55,103 nt of DNA from the NCBI GenBank assembly GCA_007120165.1, contig SKOH01000032.1, forward strand, positions 1 to 55,103, written 5' to 3'. This DNA is from Clostridiales bacterium. GTDB lineage: Bacteria > Bacillota > Clostridia > Peptostreptococcales > T1SED10-28. Positions 1 through 8,962 of this stretch are shown here, piece by piece. A model generated the notes under the pieces. The model was not told the origin of the DNA. It was given only the letters and a program-made list of their open reading frames with translations, and ran no database searches. The position numbers and the translations under genes are program-made. The number at the start of each line of letters is the position of its first letter. The first letter of the stretch is position 1.

Positions 1-390
1 GATCACAGGAATATATTTTTTATTATTTTTAAAGGATTTATCATTCATTTTAAGCCCCAGGAATGAAAGTCCAACAAATCCAAAGCCCATCATTGCTGCT
101 AATAACTCTTGAGCGGGGAATATCAAGTTTCCGATGATTATTCCTAAAAATAAAGCAAATAAAGGAATCATATATAATATAAACGCTGCGGTTAAAACGT
201 GTTGACCTTCCATATCCACTTCGACAATCTGATCATTCTTTGCTCCTGCGGTGTTAATGGCTTCAATTCGAAGTTCATGGCTATCACTTCCAAGCTTGCA
301 AGCATTGCAATTACTACAGCTTGAGTGTTTCTCCATAATTACAAATGCTTTACCCTCTGTTACTTCCACAACTTTTCCATATTGTTTCAT
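1..390 (-). CDS. RseC/MucC-family membrane protein, C-terminus cut by window edge
   Basis: The reading frame is open from an ATG at 390 down to base 1, giving 130 residues without a stop, so the C-terminus lies outside the window. The start follows a strong GGAAAGGAG site. The N-terminus (MKQYGKVVEV) is a small beta-rich domain with a Cys cluster CSNCNAC near residues 29-35. After residue 70 come two hydrophobic segments separated by a short loop. This plan matches the RseC/SoxR-reducing-system family, which in clostridia often accompanies Rnf-type electron transfer. Its partner and redox role here are not shown by the sequence. It starts 2 bases after the tcdA stop, so the two are probably cotranscribed. 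Confidence 0.75.
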   Translation of the reverse strand, partial: MKQYGKVVEVTEGKAFVIMEKHSSCSNCNACKLGSDSHELRIEAINTAGAKNDQIVEVDMEGQHVLTAAFILYMIPLFALFLGIIIGNLIFPAQELLAAMMGFGFVGLSFLGLKMNDKSFKNNKKYIPVI

Positions 391-392
391 AA

Positions 393-1109
393 TCAAGCTC
401 CTTTCCATAAATCCTTGAAAACTTCCGAGGCAATAATAAGTCCAGCCGCTGATGGTACGAAAGAAATGCTTCCCGGAGTTTTTTTGCGCTCATAATTGGG
501 ATCCGATGAAATTCTTTGAACTTCTAATGGTTTTTCCACAGAAAAAACCACTTTAATATCCTTGAGTTTTCTTCTCCGTAATTCTTTTCGCATAACTCTA
601 GCCAGTGGACAGGTATTTGTTTCGTGAATGTCCGCTACAAGAAATTTTGTGGGGTCTACCTTGTTTCCTGCTCCCATGCTACTGATCACAGCAATACCTA
701 GTTTTTTGGCCTGTTCAATTAACAACAGTTTTGCAGATATGGTATCAATGGCATCAATAATATAATCAAAATCATCATGTACCAATTCATCAATGTTTTC
801 CTTTGATAAGTGATCCTTTAAACTATGAATTTTTAAATCAGGATTTATATCCAATAACCTATCTCTCATAACCACCACTTTATCTAGGCCGATGGTTCTA
901 TGACTGGCTTGAATTTGACGGTTAATATTCGTTACACAAACCACATCGGAATCCAGAATAGTAATTTCTTCAATTCCGGCTCTTACCAGTGCTTCAGCTG
1001 CATAAGAACCCACGCCCCCCACACCGAAAACTGCAATATGTTTATCTGAAAAACTTTTCAATGAAGTGCCATTGGCTAGTAACTCGGTTCGTTCAAACTG
1101 GTTTTTCAT
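393..1109 (-). CDS. tcdA: tRNA threonylcarbamoyladenosine dehydratase (TcdA/CsdL, ThiF fold)
   Basis: A 238-residue E1-like/ThiF-fold enzyme that in this family cyclises t6A37 of ANN-decoding tRNAs to ct6A, using ATP. The Rossmann nucleotide site VFGVGGVGSYAAEALVRAG lies at about residues 27-45. It is followed by DSDVVCVTNINRQ, the adenylation region DYIIDAIDT, and the family-typical CPLARVMRKELRRR near 167-180. Length is normal. The ATG follows AGGGTGAAGTT. Its place next to a 6S RNA gene and aspS is the same as for yrvM (tcdA) in Bacillus subtilis, which supports the assignment. It leads directly into the RseC-like gene. Confidence 0.93.
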   Translation of the reverse strand: MKNQFERTELLANGTSLKSFSDKHIAVFGVGGVGSYAAEALVRAGIEEITILDSDVVCVTNINRQIQASHRTIGLDKVVVMRDRLLDINPDLKIHSLKDHLSKENIDELVHDDFDYIIDAIDTISAKLLLIEQAKKLGIAVISSMGAGNKVDPTKFLVADIHETNTCPLARVMRKELRRRKLKDIKVVFSVEKPLEVQRISSDPNYERKKTPGSISFVPSAAGLIIASEVFKDLWKGA

Positions 1110-1165
1110 AACTTCACCCTTTGATTATAAAATATGAATAGTAATTTTGCAAATAAATTTACATA

Positions 1166-1348
1166 GAAAAACCCGCTGTGCCGTTTTTATCGAGTGTTTT
1201 GAAACCTGCGCTCGCAGGTGGGTACCCTGTTGCCCGTTTTGCAAGTCCAGTAACTGGCAGGTGCTCTGCGGGCAAACTCCGGGTTCCCAATGTAATAGTG
1301 TTGGCTCAAAACATATTCGATTTGACGCACACAGCAGGCTTTATTGCT
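1166..1348 (-). ncRNA. ssrS: 6S RNA (RNA polymerase regulator)
   Basis: This gap of about 300 bp between tcdA and aspS holds no credible protein. The minus strand shows a long hairpin-like RNA of about 180 nt. Its 5' side (1329-1341) and 3' side (1169-1181) pair over about 13 bp with a few G-U wobbles, and a T-run follows the 3' side at 1166-1170. GC-rich internal pairing such as CCTGCGAGCGCAGG supports a folded RNA. The position between aspS and the tcdA/yrvM homologue is that of B. subtilis 6S-1 RNA, whose length is similar. 6S RNA binds the housekeeping RNA polymerase holoenzyme in stationary phase. The 5' end is set by the promoter at 1356-1384. Confidence 0.85.
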
Positions 1349-1355
1349 ATATCTA

Positions 1356-1384
1356 ATAATACCATAAAATCCTTCGATATTCAA
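1356..1384 (-). promoter_or_regulatory. Promoter of the 6S RNA gene
   Basis: On the minus strand a -35 TTGAAT (1379-1384) and a -10 TATTAT (1356-1361) are separated by exactly 17 bases. This predicts transcription starting near 1348, just before the closing stem of the 6S RNA. The promoter lies in the short gap after the aspS stop codon. Confidence 0.75.
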
Positions 1385-1410
1385 TCCTTATGACTAGGAT
1401 AACAACCGAT

Positions 1411-3189
1411 TTAAGTCGATTCCTCAGTGGATTTTACATTGATATGAAGTTCTGCTAACTGTTCATCATCAATGCTGGTAGGTGCATCGGTTAAAAGACA
1501 TGTGGCGTTTTGCGTCTTTGGAAAAGCAATTACCTGCCTAATATTATCCTCATTTGCAAGGATCATCACTAAACGGTCTAAACCATAGGCAATTCCACCA
1601 TGGGGCGGGGTTCCAAATTGAAAGGCTTCAAGTAAAAAACCAAACTTTTTATAAGCTTCCTCTTTTGAGAATCCAAGGGCATCAAACATTTTCTCCTGAA
1701 TATTGGAAGTATGAATTCGAATGCTGCCCCCGCCGATTTCATGACCATTTAATACAATGTCATAAGCTCTTGCTCGGGCATCTTCCGGTTTTTTCTCTAA
1801 CAGCAACAGGTCTTCGTCAATGGGTGCAGTAAATGGATGATGCATGGCGGTTAATCGGTTTGTCTCTTGATCTCGTTCAAATAATGGAAACTCCGTAACC
1901 CAAAGAAAGTTGAATTGATCTTCTTTATAAAGATTTAACGCTTTCCCTAAATAATTACGAAGATTGCTAAGGGCCCCATGAACCACTTGGGCTTCATCCG
2001 CAACGAAGAGCAGCAAATCCCCTGTTTTCCCTTGGGTCTTATCTAAGATACTTTGGATTTCCGTATCCGATAGAAATTTAGCAATAGGAGAATTAATCCC
2101 TTCTTCCGTTACTTTTATCCAGGCAAGACCTTTCGCACCATAGTCCTTTGTATATTTCTCCAAGTTTGTAATATCTTTTCTACTAAAGTTTTCCGCTTCT
2201 CCGGTAACGTTAATGGCCTTTATAATACCCCCTTTTTCGATGGTACTGGAAAAGACCTTGAAATCCGAACTTTTTAAGCTGTCAGTAACATCAATAAGTT
2301 CTAATTCAAACCGGGTATCCGGTTTATCATTACCATATCGGTTCATGGCCTCTTCATAGGTTATCCGAGGAAACGGCAGCGATAATTCTACGTCTTTGAT
2401 GTTTTTAAGTACATGAGCCATCATCCGCTCATTGATATCCATAATATCCTCTTCATCTACAAAAGACATTTCACAGTCGATCTGCGTGAATTCCGGCTGG
2501 CGGTCTGCTCTTAAATCCTCATCTCTAAAACACTTCACAATTTGAAAATATCGATCGGTTCCTGATACCATTAATAATTGTTTAAATAGTTGGGGGGATT
2601 GAGGGAGGGCGTAGAACTTCCCTTGATTTACGCGGCTGGGCACAATGTAATCCCGGGCTCCTTCCGGAGTAGGCTTCGTTAAAATCGGTGTTTCCACCTC
2701 CACAAAAGTTTCATTATCTAAAAACTCCCGGACCAGTTTGGTAACCTCGTGACGTAGTTTCAGGTTTTGTTGCATACTGTTTTTCCGCAGATCAAGATAT
2801 CGATATTTCAGACGAAGGTTTTCAGAAACCTGGTCGTCATCCTTTATGTATATCGGTGGTGTTTTGGCTTCATTCAACACTTCAACTTCTTTAACAAATA
2901 TTTCAACTTCCCCTGTGGGCATATCCAAATTTTTCGAATGTCTCTCAAGCACTTTTCCTTTTACAATTATCACATATTCGGAGCCTAAGGTTTCCCCTGT
3001 GGCAAAGGCTTCTTTTGAAACATCCTGATCAAAAACTATTTGGCTGATTCCTGTTTTATCCCGCAAGTCCACGAAGATTAATCCTCCGAGGTCCCTTCTT
3101 TTTTGAACCCAGCCTGCCAGGGTAATCTCTTTTCCGATATCCTCAATTCTTAAAGTTCCTGCCATATGACTTCTTTTTAGTTTTTCCAT
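1411..3189 (-). CDS. aspS: Aspartate-tRNA ligase, bacterial type
   Basis: A 592-residue class IIb synthetase that charges tRNA-Asp with aspartate in the cytoplasm. In order it shows the OB-fold anticodon-binding domain (about 15-110), class II motif 2 with FRDEDLRADRQPEFTQID (about 222-240), the inserted bacterial GAD domain (about 300-420), and motif 3 GIAYGLDRLVMI near the C-terminus. Whether it also charges tRNA-Asn (non-discriminating form) cannot be decided here; a gatCAB search elsewhere in the genome would help. An ATG at 3189 with GGAG ten bases upstream is used. hisS, which often precedes aspS in Firmicutes, is not present. Confidence 0.97.
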   Translation of the reverse strand: MEKLKRSHMAGTLRIEDIGKEITLAGWVQKRRDLGGLIFVDLRDKTGISQIVFDQDVSKEAFATGETLGSEYVIIVKGKVLERHSKNLDMPTGEVEIFVKEVEVLNEAKTPPIYIKDDDQVSENLRLKYRYLDLRKNSMQQNLKLRHEVTKLVREFLDNETFVEVETPILTKPTPEGARDYIVPSRVNQGKFYALPQSPQLFKQLLMVSGTDRYFQIVKCFRDEDLRADRQPEFTQIDCEMSFVDEEDIMDINERMMAHVLKNIKDVELSLPFPRITYEEAMNRYGNDKPDTRFELELIDVTDSLKSSDFKVFSSTIEKGGIIKAINVTGEAENFSRKDITNLEKYTKDYGAKGLAWIKVTEEGINSPIAKFLSDTEIQSILDKTQGKTGDLLLFVADEAQVVHGALSNLRNYLGKALNLYKEDQFNFLWVTEFPLFERDQETNRLTAMHHPFTAPIDEDLLLLEKKPEDARARAYDIVLNGHEIGGGSIRIHTSNIQEKMFDALGFSKEEAYKKFGFLLEAFQFGTPPHGGIAYGLDRLVMILANEDNIRQVIAFPKTQNATCLLTDAPTSIDDEQLAELHINVKSTEEST

Positions 3190-3279
3190 GTATTCAGCAC
3201 TCCTTTTTTTACTTTCCTAGTAAAACAGTGTTTGTACAATATTGATGTGGAAACCTTAGCTGTTTGCGTAGTTATTTAT

Positions 3280-3897
3280 TTATAAGAATGGGTTGCTACG
3301 TCGTTCTTCCTCCAATGAAGTTTTAGGGCCATGTCCGGGAAACACTAGATAATCTTTTTTTAGTGTTAGCAACTTCTCCTTTATAGAGTTAATAAGCTGC
3401 TTATGATTTCCTCCCTCAAGATCGGTTCTTCCAATAGATCCTTGAAAAAGGGTATCCCCGGTAAATAAATAATCCTCTGCCTGAAAGGTAACTCCTCCAG
3501 GACTATGTCCAGGGGTGTGGATTACTTTTATTTCAAGTTTACCGTATTTTAATAAATCACCATGTTTAATCGCCTTAGCATCACTAAAATTTACTGCATT
3601 CATTGGTAGTCTTGCAGAGTAATTCAGTTCTGCATCCTGTAGTATATAGAGGTCTTTCTGATGGACAAATACCGGTGTTTTCCAATCCTTAACAAGTCCT
3701 GCAATACCCCCAATATGATCTCCATGGGCATGAGTTAATAAAACTGCTTGGAGAGTAAGCTTTTCTTTCCTAAGTAAAGAACTTATTTCATCACTGCTAC
3801 CACCGGGATCAATAACCACAGCTTCTTTAGTTTCTTCGTCTCCCAGGATATAAGCGTTAACACCGTATACTCCAACCTCTAATTTATGGAAAATCAC
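3280..3897 (-). CDS. MBL-fold metallo-hydrolase (glyoxalase II-like)
   Basis: A 205-residue single-domain metallo-beta-lactamase-fold protein. The binuclear metal site is clear: THAHGDHIGG at about 55-64, HTPGHSPGG near 131-139, the bridging Asp in TGDTLF, and the late His in FPGHGP near the C-terminus. Proteins of this size and motif set are annotated as hydroxyacylglutathione hydrolase-like or YcbL/YqgX-like. The true substrate is unknown and a glutathione-linked role is unlikely in a strict anaerobe. The GTG start follows GGAGGTG. It sits between dtd and aspS, a placement common in clostridia. Confidence 0.88.
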   Translation of the reverse strand: MIFHKLEVGVYGVNAYILGDEETKEAVVIDPGGSSDEISSLLRKEKLTLQAVLLTHAHGDHIGGIAGLVKDWKTPVFVHQKDLYILQDAELNYSARLPMNAVNFSDAKAIKHGDLLKYGKLEIKVIHTPGHSPGGVTFQAEDYLFTGDTLFQGSIGRTDLEGGNHKQLINSIKEKLLTLKKDYLVFPGHGPKTSLEEERRSNPFL

Positions 3898-3920
3898 AAT
3901 AACACCTCCTACGTAAAATT

Positions 3921-4370
3921 TTAAAATACTTTATTACTATCAAGCAGCATAGTTACCGGACCATCATTTATTGATGAAACCATCATATGTGCCTGAAATA
4001 CCCCGGTTTCCATTGGAACTCCTAACTCAGCGCATGCTTCAACAAACTTATTATACAGATGATTTGCCCCTTCCGGATTTTTTGCGTTGGAAAAACTGGG
4101 GCGTCTTCCCTTTCGACAATCTCCGAGGAGAGTAAACTGGGATATAGCCAATATGGAACCTTCTTCATCCAAGAGAGATCGATTCATTTTTTCATTTTCA
4201 TCTTCGAAAATTCTCAAGTTGCATATTTTTTCTGCTAAATAATTGACATCCTTTATTTCATCTTCTTCTTCAATTCCGAGATATACTAATAGACCTTTTC
4301 CAATTTTACCTTCAATCTGGTCGTCTACACTTACAGAGGCTGACTTTACTCTTTGTACTACCGCTCTCAC
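3921..4370 (-). CDS. dtd: D-aminoacyl-tRNA deacylase
   Basis: A 149-residue protein that hydrolyses D-amino acids (and mischarged glycine) from tRNA, protecting translation. The family start [13 protein letters not shown], the SQFTLLGD motif (about 77-84) and the Gly-cisPro motif GPVTMLLDS near the C-terminus are all present. The length is standard. The GTG start at 4370 follows GGAGG at normal spacing. It lies 15 bases after the rel stop codon and before the MBL hydrolase, the usual rel-dtd order in Firmicutes. Confidence 0.96.
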   Translation of the reverse strand: MRAVVQRVKSASVSVDDQIEGKIGKGLLVYLGIEEEDEIKDVNYLAEKICNLRIFEDENEKMNRSLLDEEGSILAISQFTLLGDCRKGRRPSFSNAKNPEGANHLYNKFVEACAELGVPMETGVFQAHMMVSSINDGPVTMLLDSNKVF

Positions 4371-4385
4371 AGAAATCCTCCTTTA

Positions 4386-6566
4386 TTAATTCTTCACTCG
4401 ATAGGCATCAAAAACCCCTTGAATATGCTTGAGTTTCTCAATGAGTTTTGTAAGATGTTCCGTACTACCCACTTCCAAAGTTAAAGTGATAAAAGCAATT
4501 TTTTCTTTATTTGTCCGGGCATTTAATGAATTAACCGTAATTTTGGACTCGGATAACAATAGTGTAATCTCAGTTAATAAACCTTTTCGATCCGTTGCTT
4601 CGACTTCAATTTCCACTTGAAAATCCTGGGCTTTATTTGCATCCCATTCCACTTCAATAAATCGATCTTTTGTCTCTTGAGTTTCTGTAATAGTGGAGCA
4701 ATCTGCCCTGTGAATCGATACTCCCCGTCCCCTTGTAATATATCCTATTATTTCATCTCCAGGTACAGGGTTACAGCATTTGGCAAACCGAATCAATATA
4801 TTGTCCACGCCTTTTACCATAACCCCTTGAGAAATTTTACTCTTTCCATGAGGTTTCTTGGGTTTGACGTAATTATCCGGAATTATGTCCACTTCGGCAT
4901 TCTTCAGTGTGTAATCTTCCTTATCGTTATCGATCTGTTCCTTAATTTTAGATAATACCTGATTAATTGTTACGCCACCATAACCGATGGCCGCATATAG
5001 ATCTTCTGAGTATTTATAGCCCAACTTTTCAATGATTGGATCCAAAATTTTGTTTTTTAACACTTTATCCGCGTTAATGGTTTCTCGTTTCAATGCTTTT
5101 TCCAAACTGGCTTTCCCTTTTTCGATATTTTCTTCTTTTCGTTCTTTTTTAAACCATTGTTTAATTTTCGTCTTGGCCTGAGAACTTTTAACAATGTTTA
5201 GCCAGTCTCGACTGGGCCCATTACTATTGGAAGAAGTTAAAATTTCTACGATATTTCCGTTTTTCAATTTATAATCGATCGGTACAATTCTATTATCAAC
5301 TTTTGCACCCACACATTTATTGCCAATATCCGAATGAATCTTATAAGCAAAGTCTATAGGAGTAGACCCTATTGGCAGGTTAATTACCCTCCCCTTTGGC
5401 GTAAAGGCATATACTTCATTGGTAAACAAATCAACTTTAAGAGCCTCCATAAACTCCTGGGGATCTTTAGTTTCTTTTTCCCACTCCAACATTTGACCAA
5501 GCCATGTAAGCTTATTTTCAATATCTTCGCTTGTTTCTTTAGATTCTTTGTATTTCCAATGGGCTGCAATACCATATTCTGCAATACGATGCATATCCCA
5601 TGTTCGAATTTGGATTTCCAACGGTTCACCGGTATCTACAATAACGGTAGTATGCAAGGATTGATACATATTTGGCTTAGGCATGGCAATGTAATCTTTA
5701 AATCTACCGGGGATAGGCTTCCACATTGTATGAATGACACCAAGTACCCCATAACAATCTTTTACACTATCTACAATTACACGAACTGCTAAAAAATCAA
5801 AGATTTCTTCAAAACTTTTATTTTGATTCATCATTTTTTTGTAGATACTGTAAAAATGCTTTGGTCGACCACTAATTTCACTACTTATGTCGAAAACTTC
5901 AAGTTTCTCATATATGCTTTTGATAACATTATTGATTAAAACTTCCCGGTCCTTACGTTTAATCGAAACCTTTTCAACTAAGTCGTAGTATCCCTCTTCA
6001 TTTATATATCTAAGGCAGATATCCTCAAGTTCCCATTTGATCCGTGATATCCCTAACCGATGGGCAATGGGAGCATATATTTCTAGGGTTTCCAGTGCTT
6101 TTTCCTTCTTTTTATTCTCACTTTGGTATTTTAACGTTCTCATATTATGAAGTCGATCGGCTAGTTTAATTAATATAACCCGAATATCCTTTGCCATAGC
6201 GATAAACATTTTTCGCAAATTTTCTGCTTGTCGTTCTTCTCGAGAGTTGAACGAAAAACGGGTTAGTTTGGTAACCCCTTCCACGAGCATAGCAACTTCT
6301 TCTCCGAATTTTTCGCTTATATACTCGTACGTATATTCCGTATCTTCTATAACATCATGTAAGAGTCCTGCAGCAATAGTACTGCTGTCCATCTTCAGTT
6401 CAATTAAGATTTTGGCCACTTCTACAGGATGGATGAAATATTTTTCTCCAGATTTACGATACTGACCTTCGTGGGCCGTTTCAGCAAAATTATAAGCCTC
6501 AATGATTAGTTCAACATCACATTGAGGATTGGATTCTTCGATTATAGAGATAAGATTTTCTAACAT
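4386..6566 (-). CDS. rel: Bifunctional (p)ppGpp synthetase/hydrolase Rel
   Basis: A 726-residue long RSH protein that makes and degrades the stringent-response alarmone. The HD hydrolase domain (about 25-180) keeps HDVIEDT, so hydrolysis is likely intact. The synthetase domain follows (about 230-350, with YIAMPKPNMYQSLHTT and EIQIRT). Then come a TGS domain (KGRVINLPIGSTPIDFAY), the helical/zinc-finger region with the CCNPVPGDEI motif, and a C-terminal ACT domain. An upstream GTG at 6575 overlaps the ribosome site AAGGGTGA, so the ATG at 6566 is preferred. It lies between apt and dtd, as in most Firmicutes. Confidence 0.96.
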   Translation of the reverse strand: MLENLISIIEESNPQCDVELIIEAYNFAETAHEGQYRKSGEKYFIHPVEVAKILIELKMDSSTIAAGLLHDVIEDTEYTYEYISEKFGEEVAMLVEGVTKLTRFSFNSREERQAENLRKMFIAMAKDIRVILIKLADRLHNMRTLKYQSENKKKEKALETLEIYAPIAHRLGISRIKWELEDICLRYINEEGYYDLVEKVSIKRKDREVLINNVIKSIYEKLEVFDISSEISGRPKHFYSIYKKMMNQNKSFEEIFDFLAVRVIVDSVKDCYGVLGVIHTMWKPIPGRFKDYIAMPKPNMYQSLHTTVIVDTGEPLEIQIRTWDMHRIAEYGIAAHWKYKESKETSEDIENKLTWLGQMLEWEKETKDPQEFMEALKVDLFTNEVYAFTPKGRVINLPIGSTPIDFAYKIHSDIGNKCVGAKVDNRIVPIDYKLKNGNIVEILTSSNSNGPSRDWLNIVKSSQAKTKIKQWFKKERKEENIEKGKASLEKALKRETINADKVLKNKILDPIIEKLGYKYSEDLYAAIGYGGVTINQVLSKIKEQIDNDKEDYTLKNAEVDIIPDNYVKPKKPHGKSKISQGVMVKGVDNILIRFAKCCNPVPGDEIIGYITRGRGVSIHRADCSTITETQETKDRFIEVEWDANKAQDFQVEIEVEATDRKGLLTEITLLLSESKITVNSLNARTNKEKIAFITLTLEVGSTEHLTKLIEKLKHIQGVFDAYRVKN

Positions 6567-6609
6567 TATTATCACCCTTTAAGTAGCAAAATTCATTTCC
6601 AGATAGTTA

Positions 6610-7125
6610 TTAATATTCAATTAGGCTTTCAACTTTGTAGTTCTTTAAAAGCTCTTTCCCATTTAAAAAAGACAGAACCATCAGGAAATTAATCGATACT
6701 ACTTCTCCCCCGAGTTCTTCAATCAATTTTGTTGTGGCAAGCACCGTACCTCCTGTGGCTAGTAAATCATCGACAATAGCTACCCTCTGACCTTTTTTAA
6801 TGGCGTCCTTATGTATTTCAACGCTATCTGTTCCGTACTCCAGGTCATATTCATAGGATATGGTTTCCGCCGGAAGTTTATTCGGCTTCCTAACCGGTAC
6901 AAATCCTGCTCCGATTTTATATGCTATAGGAGTTCCCATAATAAATCCTCTCGCTTCCGGTCCCACAATAATATCGATTCCTAAACCTTCTAATTGCTTG
7001 GCTATTTCATCCACAACATATTTAAATGCGGCTTTGTCTTTCAGCAACGTAGTAATATCTTTAAAATTAATTCCTTCCTTTGGAAAGTCCTGGATTTCTC
7101 TAATTTTACTCTTTATATCCAACAT
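6610..7125 (-). CDS. apt: Adenine phosphoribosyltransferase
   Basis: A 171-residue type I phosphoribosyltransferase that salvages adenine to AMP with PRPP. The PRPP-binding loop VAIVDDLLATGGT (about 116-128) and the family motif PEARGFIMGTPIA (about 57-69) are present, and the start MLDIKSKIREIQDFPKEGI is typical. The ATG is preceded by GGAGCG. It is followed directly by rel. In many Firmicutes recJ lies upstream of apt; here the upstream gene is a UbiB-type kinase. Confidence 0.97.
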   Translation of the reverse strand: MLDIKSKIREIQDFPKEGINFKDITTLLKDKAAFKYVVDEIAKQLEGLGIDIIVGPEARGFIMGTPIAYKIGAGFVPVRKPNKLPAETISYEYDLEYGTDSVEIHKDAIKKGQRVAIVDDLLATGGTVLATTKLIEELGGEVVSINFLMVLSFLNGKELLKNYKVESLIEY

Positions 7126-7205
7126 AATCGCTCCTTTAAATGAATTTTCATTTATAATAGAATAGTACTATTATATCTTCTCTATTAGTTTTTATCAACA
7201 TTTAG

Positions 7206-8855
7206 CTAATCATTCATAAAAATTTGTTTGAATACAAATAAACCGCTGAAGAAAAATCCGATCCAGCTGAGAAGGGGAATCGAAAAAACAGTTCTTCCAT
7301 AATCCATAACCATAATTATTGTTGAGATAATCAACAGCGCGGAAATAAGAATGCTTATACTCACTCTTTTTGTTTGTTTCTGTATTTCTTTTGTGATTTC
7401 CCTGGTTTCTTCGTCCTTTACATGCACGGTGAATTTTTCGTCTTCCATTTTTTGCAGAATACTTCTGATTTGTCGAGGCATATATTTCAAACTGAATAAA
7501 AGATCCTGTGAGTAGCTAAAGTACTCCTTCGCCAGGTTCTCCGGATGGTACTTTTTTTTATAAATCTCTTTCATAAAATCTTTTATTACCATGGCGATAC
7601 TGAATGTAGGAGACAGTTGATTTACGGTGGATTCTAGTGAAATTAGCGCTTTGAGTAATAAAATATACTGACTGGGAAATTTCACGCCATTTCTATAGGC
7701 AATGTCCATAAACTGTCGTAAAGCGGTTCCCAATTTCAATTCTCTCAGGGGCTTATCATAATACTCATTGATAAAAAAGGATATATCCTCTTTAAGTCTT
7801 CGAGCGTTGGTTTCATAACTGATTGCATCAATTTCTTGGATTAAATTGAAAATTCTATCCATATCTTTTTTTCCCACTGCAATGAATAGATTGGTTATAA
7901 AGTTAATACTTTCCTGATCTAAAAATCCAATAATCCCAAAGTCAATATAAGCGATCTTTCCGTCGGGAGTTATAAAAATATTCCCCGGATGAGGATCTCC
8001 ATGAAATAAACCGTAGACAAATACTTGCTCCATAAAAAGATTGGTATTATCCAAGGCTAATTGGTGATGATCCAGCTTTGGATTCTTTAAGGTTTCTGTA
8101 TGTATTATCTTATGACCTTTAATTTTTTCCATTGTCAAAACCTTTTTATTACTCAGTTCCCAGTATATTTTTGGAATATACAGATGTTTGTTGTCTTTAA
8201 AATTAAGACTAAACCGTTCTGCATTTTTACCTTCTAAGGTATAATCTAATTCTCTTTTGATTCGATAACGAAATTCCTCTATGATATCCTGAAAACTATA
8301 CGCTTTATTTTTGTAAAAATGTTCATCGGTAATTTTTGCCAACGTATTTAGAATTTCCAAATCATCTTTAATAATATTTTCAATTTTCGGCCGCTGAATT
8401 TTTACTACCACTTCCTCTCCTGATGTCAACACTGCCTCATAGACTTGACCAATCGATCCGGAAGCAATAGGGTCTTTACTAAAATTTCGAAAGGTATCAT
8501 CAATAGTTTTCCCAAAACTCTGCTCAAAAACTTCTCTCGCCTCTTCATAGGGAAATTCTTCAACTTGGTCCTGAAGTTTTTCAAGTTCCTCAATAATCTC
8601 CGCAGATAAAATATCGCGCCGTGTTCCCATTATTTGACCAAGTTTAACAAATGTGGGTCCTAATTCTTCACAGGCTTTTCGGATTCTAACGCCCCACGTT
8701 TCTTGTTGAAGGTTTTTTCGGGTTTTTAATACGCGTTTTGGAATATAACCTTTTTTCCGCATATTGTCTGCTAAAAAAGTGAACCCATATTTAACCAGAA
8801 CTTCTCCTATTTTTTTATAGCGGCGAAGGGTCCCATATTTTCTATTAATTATCAA
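7206..8855 (-). CDS. ABC1/UbiB/AarF-type atypical kinase, membrane anchored
   Basis: A protein of about 550 residues with the UbiB protein-kinase-like fold. It has the KxGQ motif (VKLGQIMGTRRD), the modified Gly/Ala loop SGSIGQVYEA, the lysine VVVKIQRP, the catalytic loop HGDPHPGNIF and the metal motif IDFGIIGFL. Two C-terminal hydrophobic stretches would anchor it in the membrane. UbiB homologues act as ATPases linked to quinone or isoprenoid lipid handling; anaerobes without ubiquinone still keep them and the client is unknown. An upstream GTG at 8885 has no ribosome site. The TTG at 8855 is preceded by GGGGTGG and is preferred, though not certain. It occupies the place where recJ is usual. 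Confidence 0.85.
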   Translation of the reverse strand: MIINRKYGTLRRYKKIGEVLVKYGFTFLADNMRKKGYIPKRVLKTRKNLQQETWGVRIRKACEELGPTFVKLGQIMGTRRDILSAEIIEELEKLQDQVEEFPYEEAREVFEQSFGKTIDDTFRNFSKDPIASGSIGQVYEAVLTSGEEVVVKIQRPKIENIIKDDLEILNTLAKITDEHFYKNKAYSFQDIIEEFRYRIKRELDYTLEGKNAERFSLNFKDNKHLYIPKIYWELSNKKVLTMEKIKGHKIIHTETLKNPKLDHHQLALDNTNLFMEQVFVYGLFHGDPHPGNIFITPDGKIAYIDFGIIGFLDQESINFITNLFIAVGKKDMDRIFNLIQEIDAISYETNARRLKEDISFFINEYYDKPLRELKLGTALRQFMDIAYRNGVKFPSQYILLLKALISLESTVNQLSPTFSIAMVIKDFMKEIYKKKYHPENLAKEYFSYSQDLLFSLKYMPRQIRSILQKMEDEKFTVHVKDEETREITKEIQKQTKRVSISILISALLIISTIIMVMDYGRTVFSIPLLSWIGFFFSGLFVFKQIFMND

Positions 8856-8891
8856 TCGTACCACCCCATTGACAATAATTTCCACTCAGAT

Positions 8892-8927
8892 AAAAAAAAA
8901 GTAATAATACTTATTCAGTATTATTAC
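8892..8927 (-). terminator. Rho-independent terminator after secF
   Basis: On the minus strand an 11-bp perfect stem GTAATAATACT/AGTATTATTAC with a 5-base loop is followed by nine T residues. It ends the secDF transcript before the UbiB gene. Confidence 0.9.
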
Positions 8928-8962
8928 CCTTTATATCGGTAATTAACCTTCAACTTCCACTG

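Noticed and set aside
1147-1393. Short ORFs on both strands in the tcdA-aspS gap
   Set aside because: They have no ribosome sites, lie within the 6S RNA structure and resemble no protein family.
4386-6566. Long antisense ORFs inside rel and secD
   Set aside because: They are shadows of strongly conserved genes and show no family motifs or ribosome sites.
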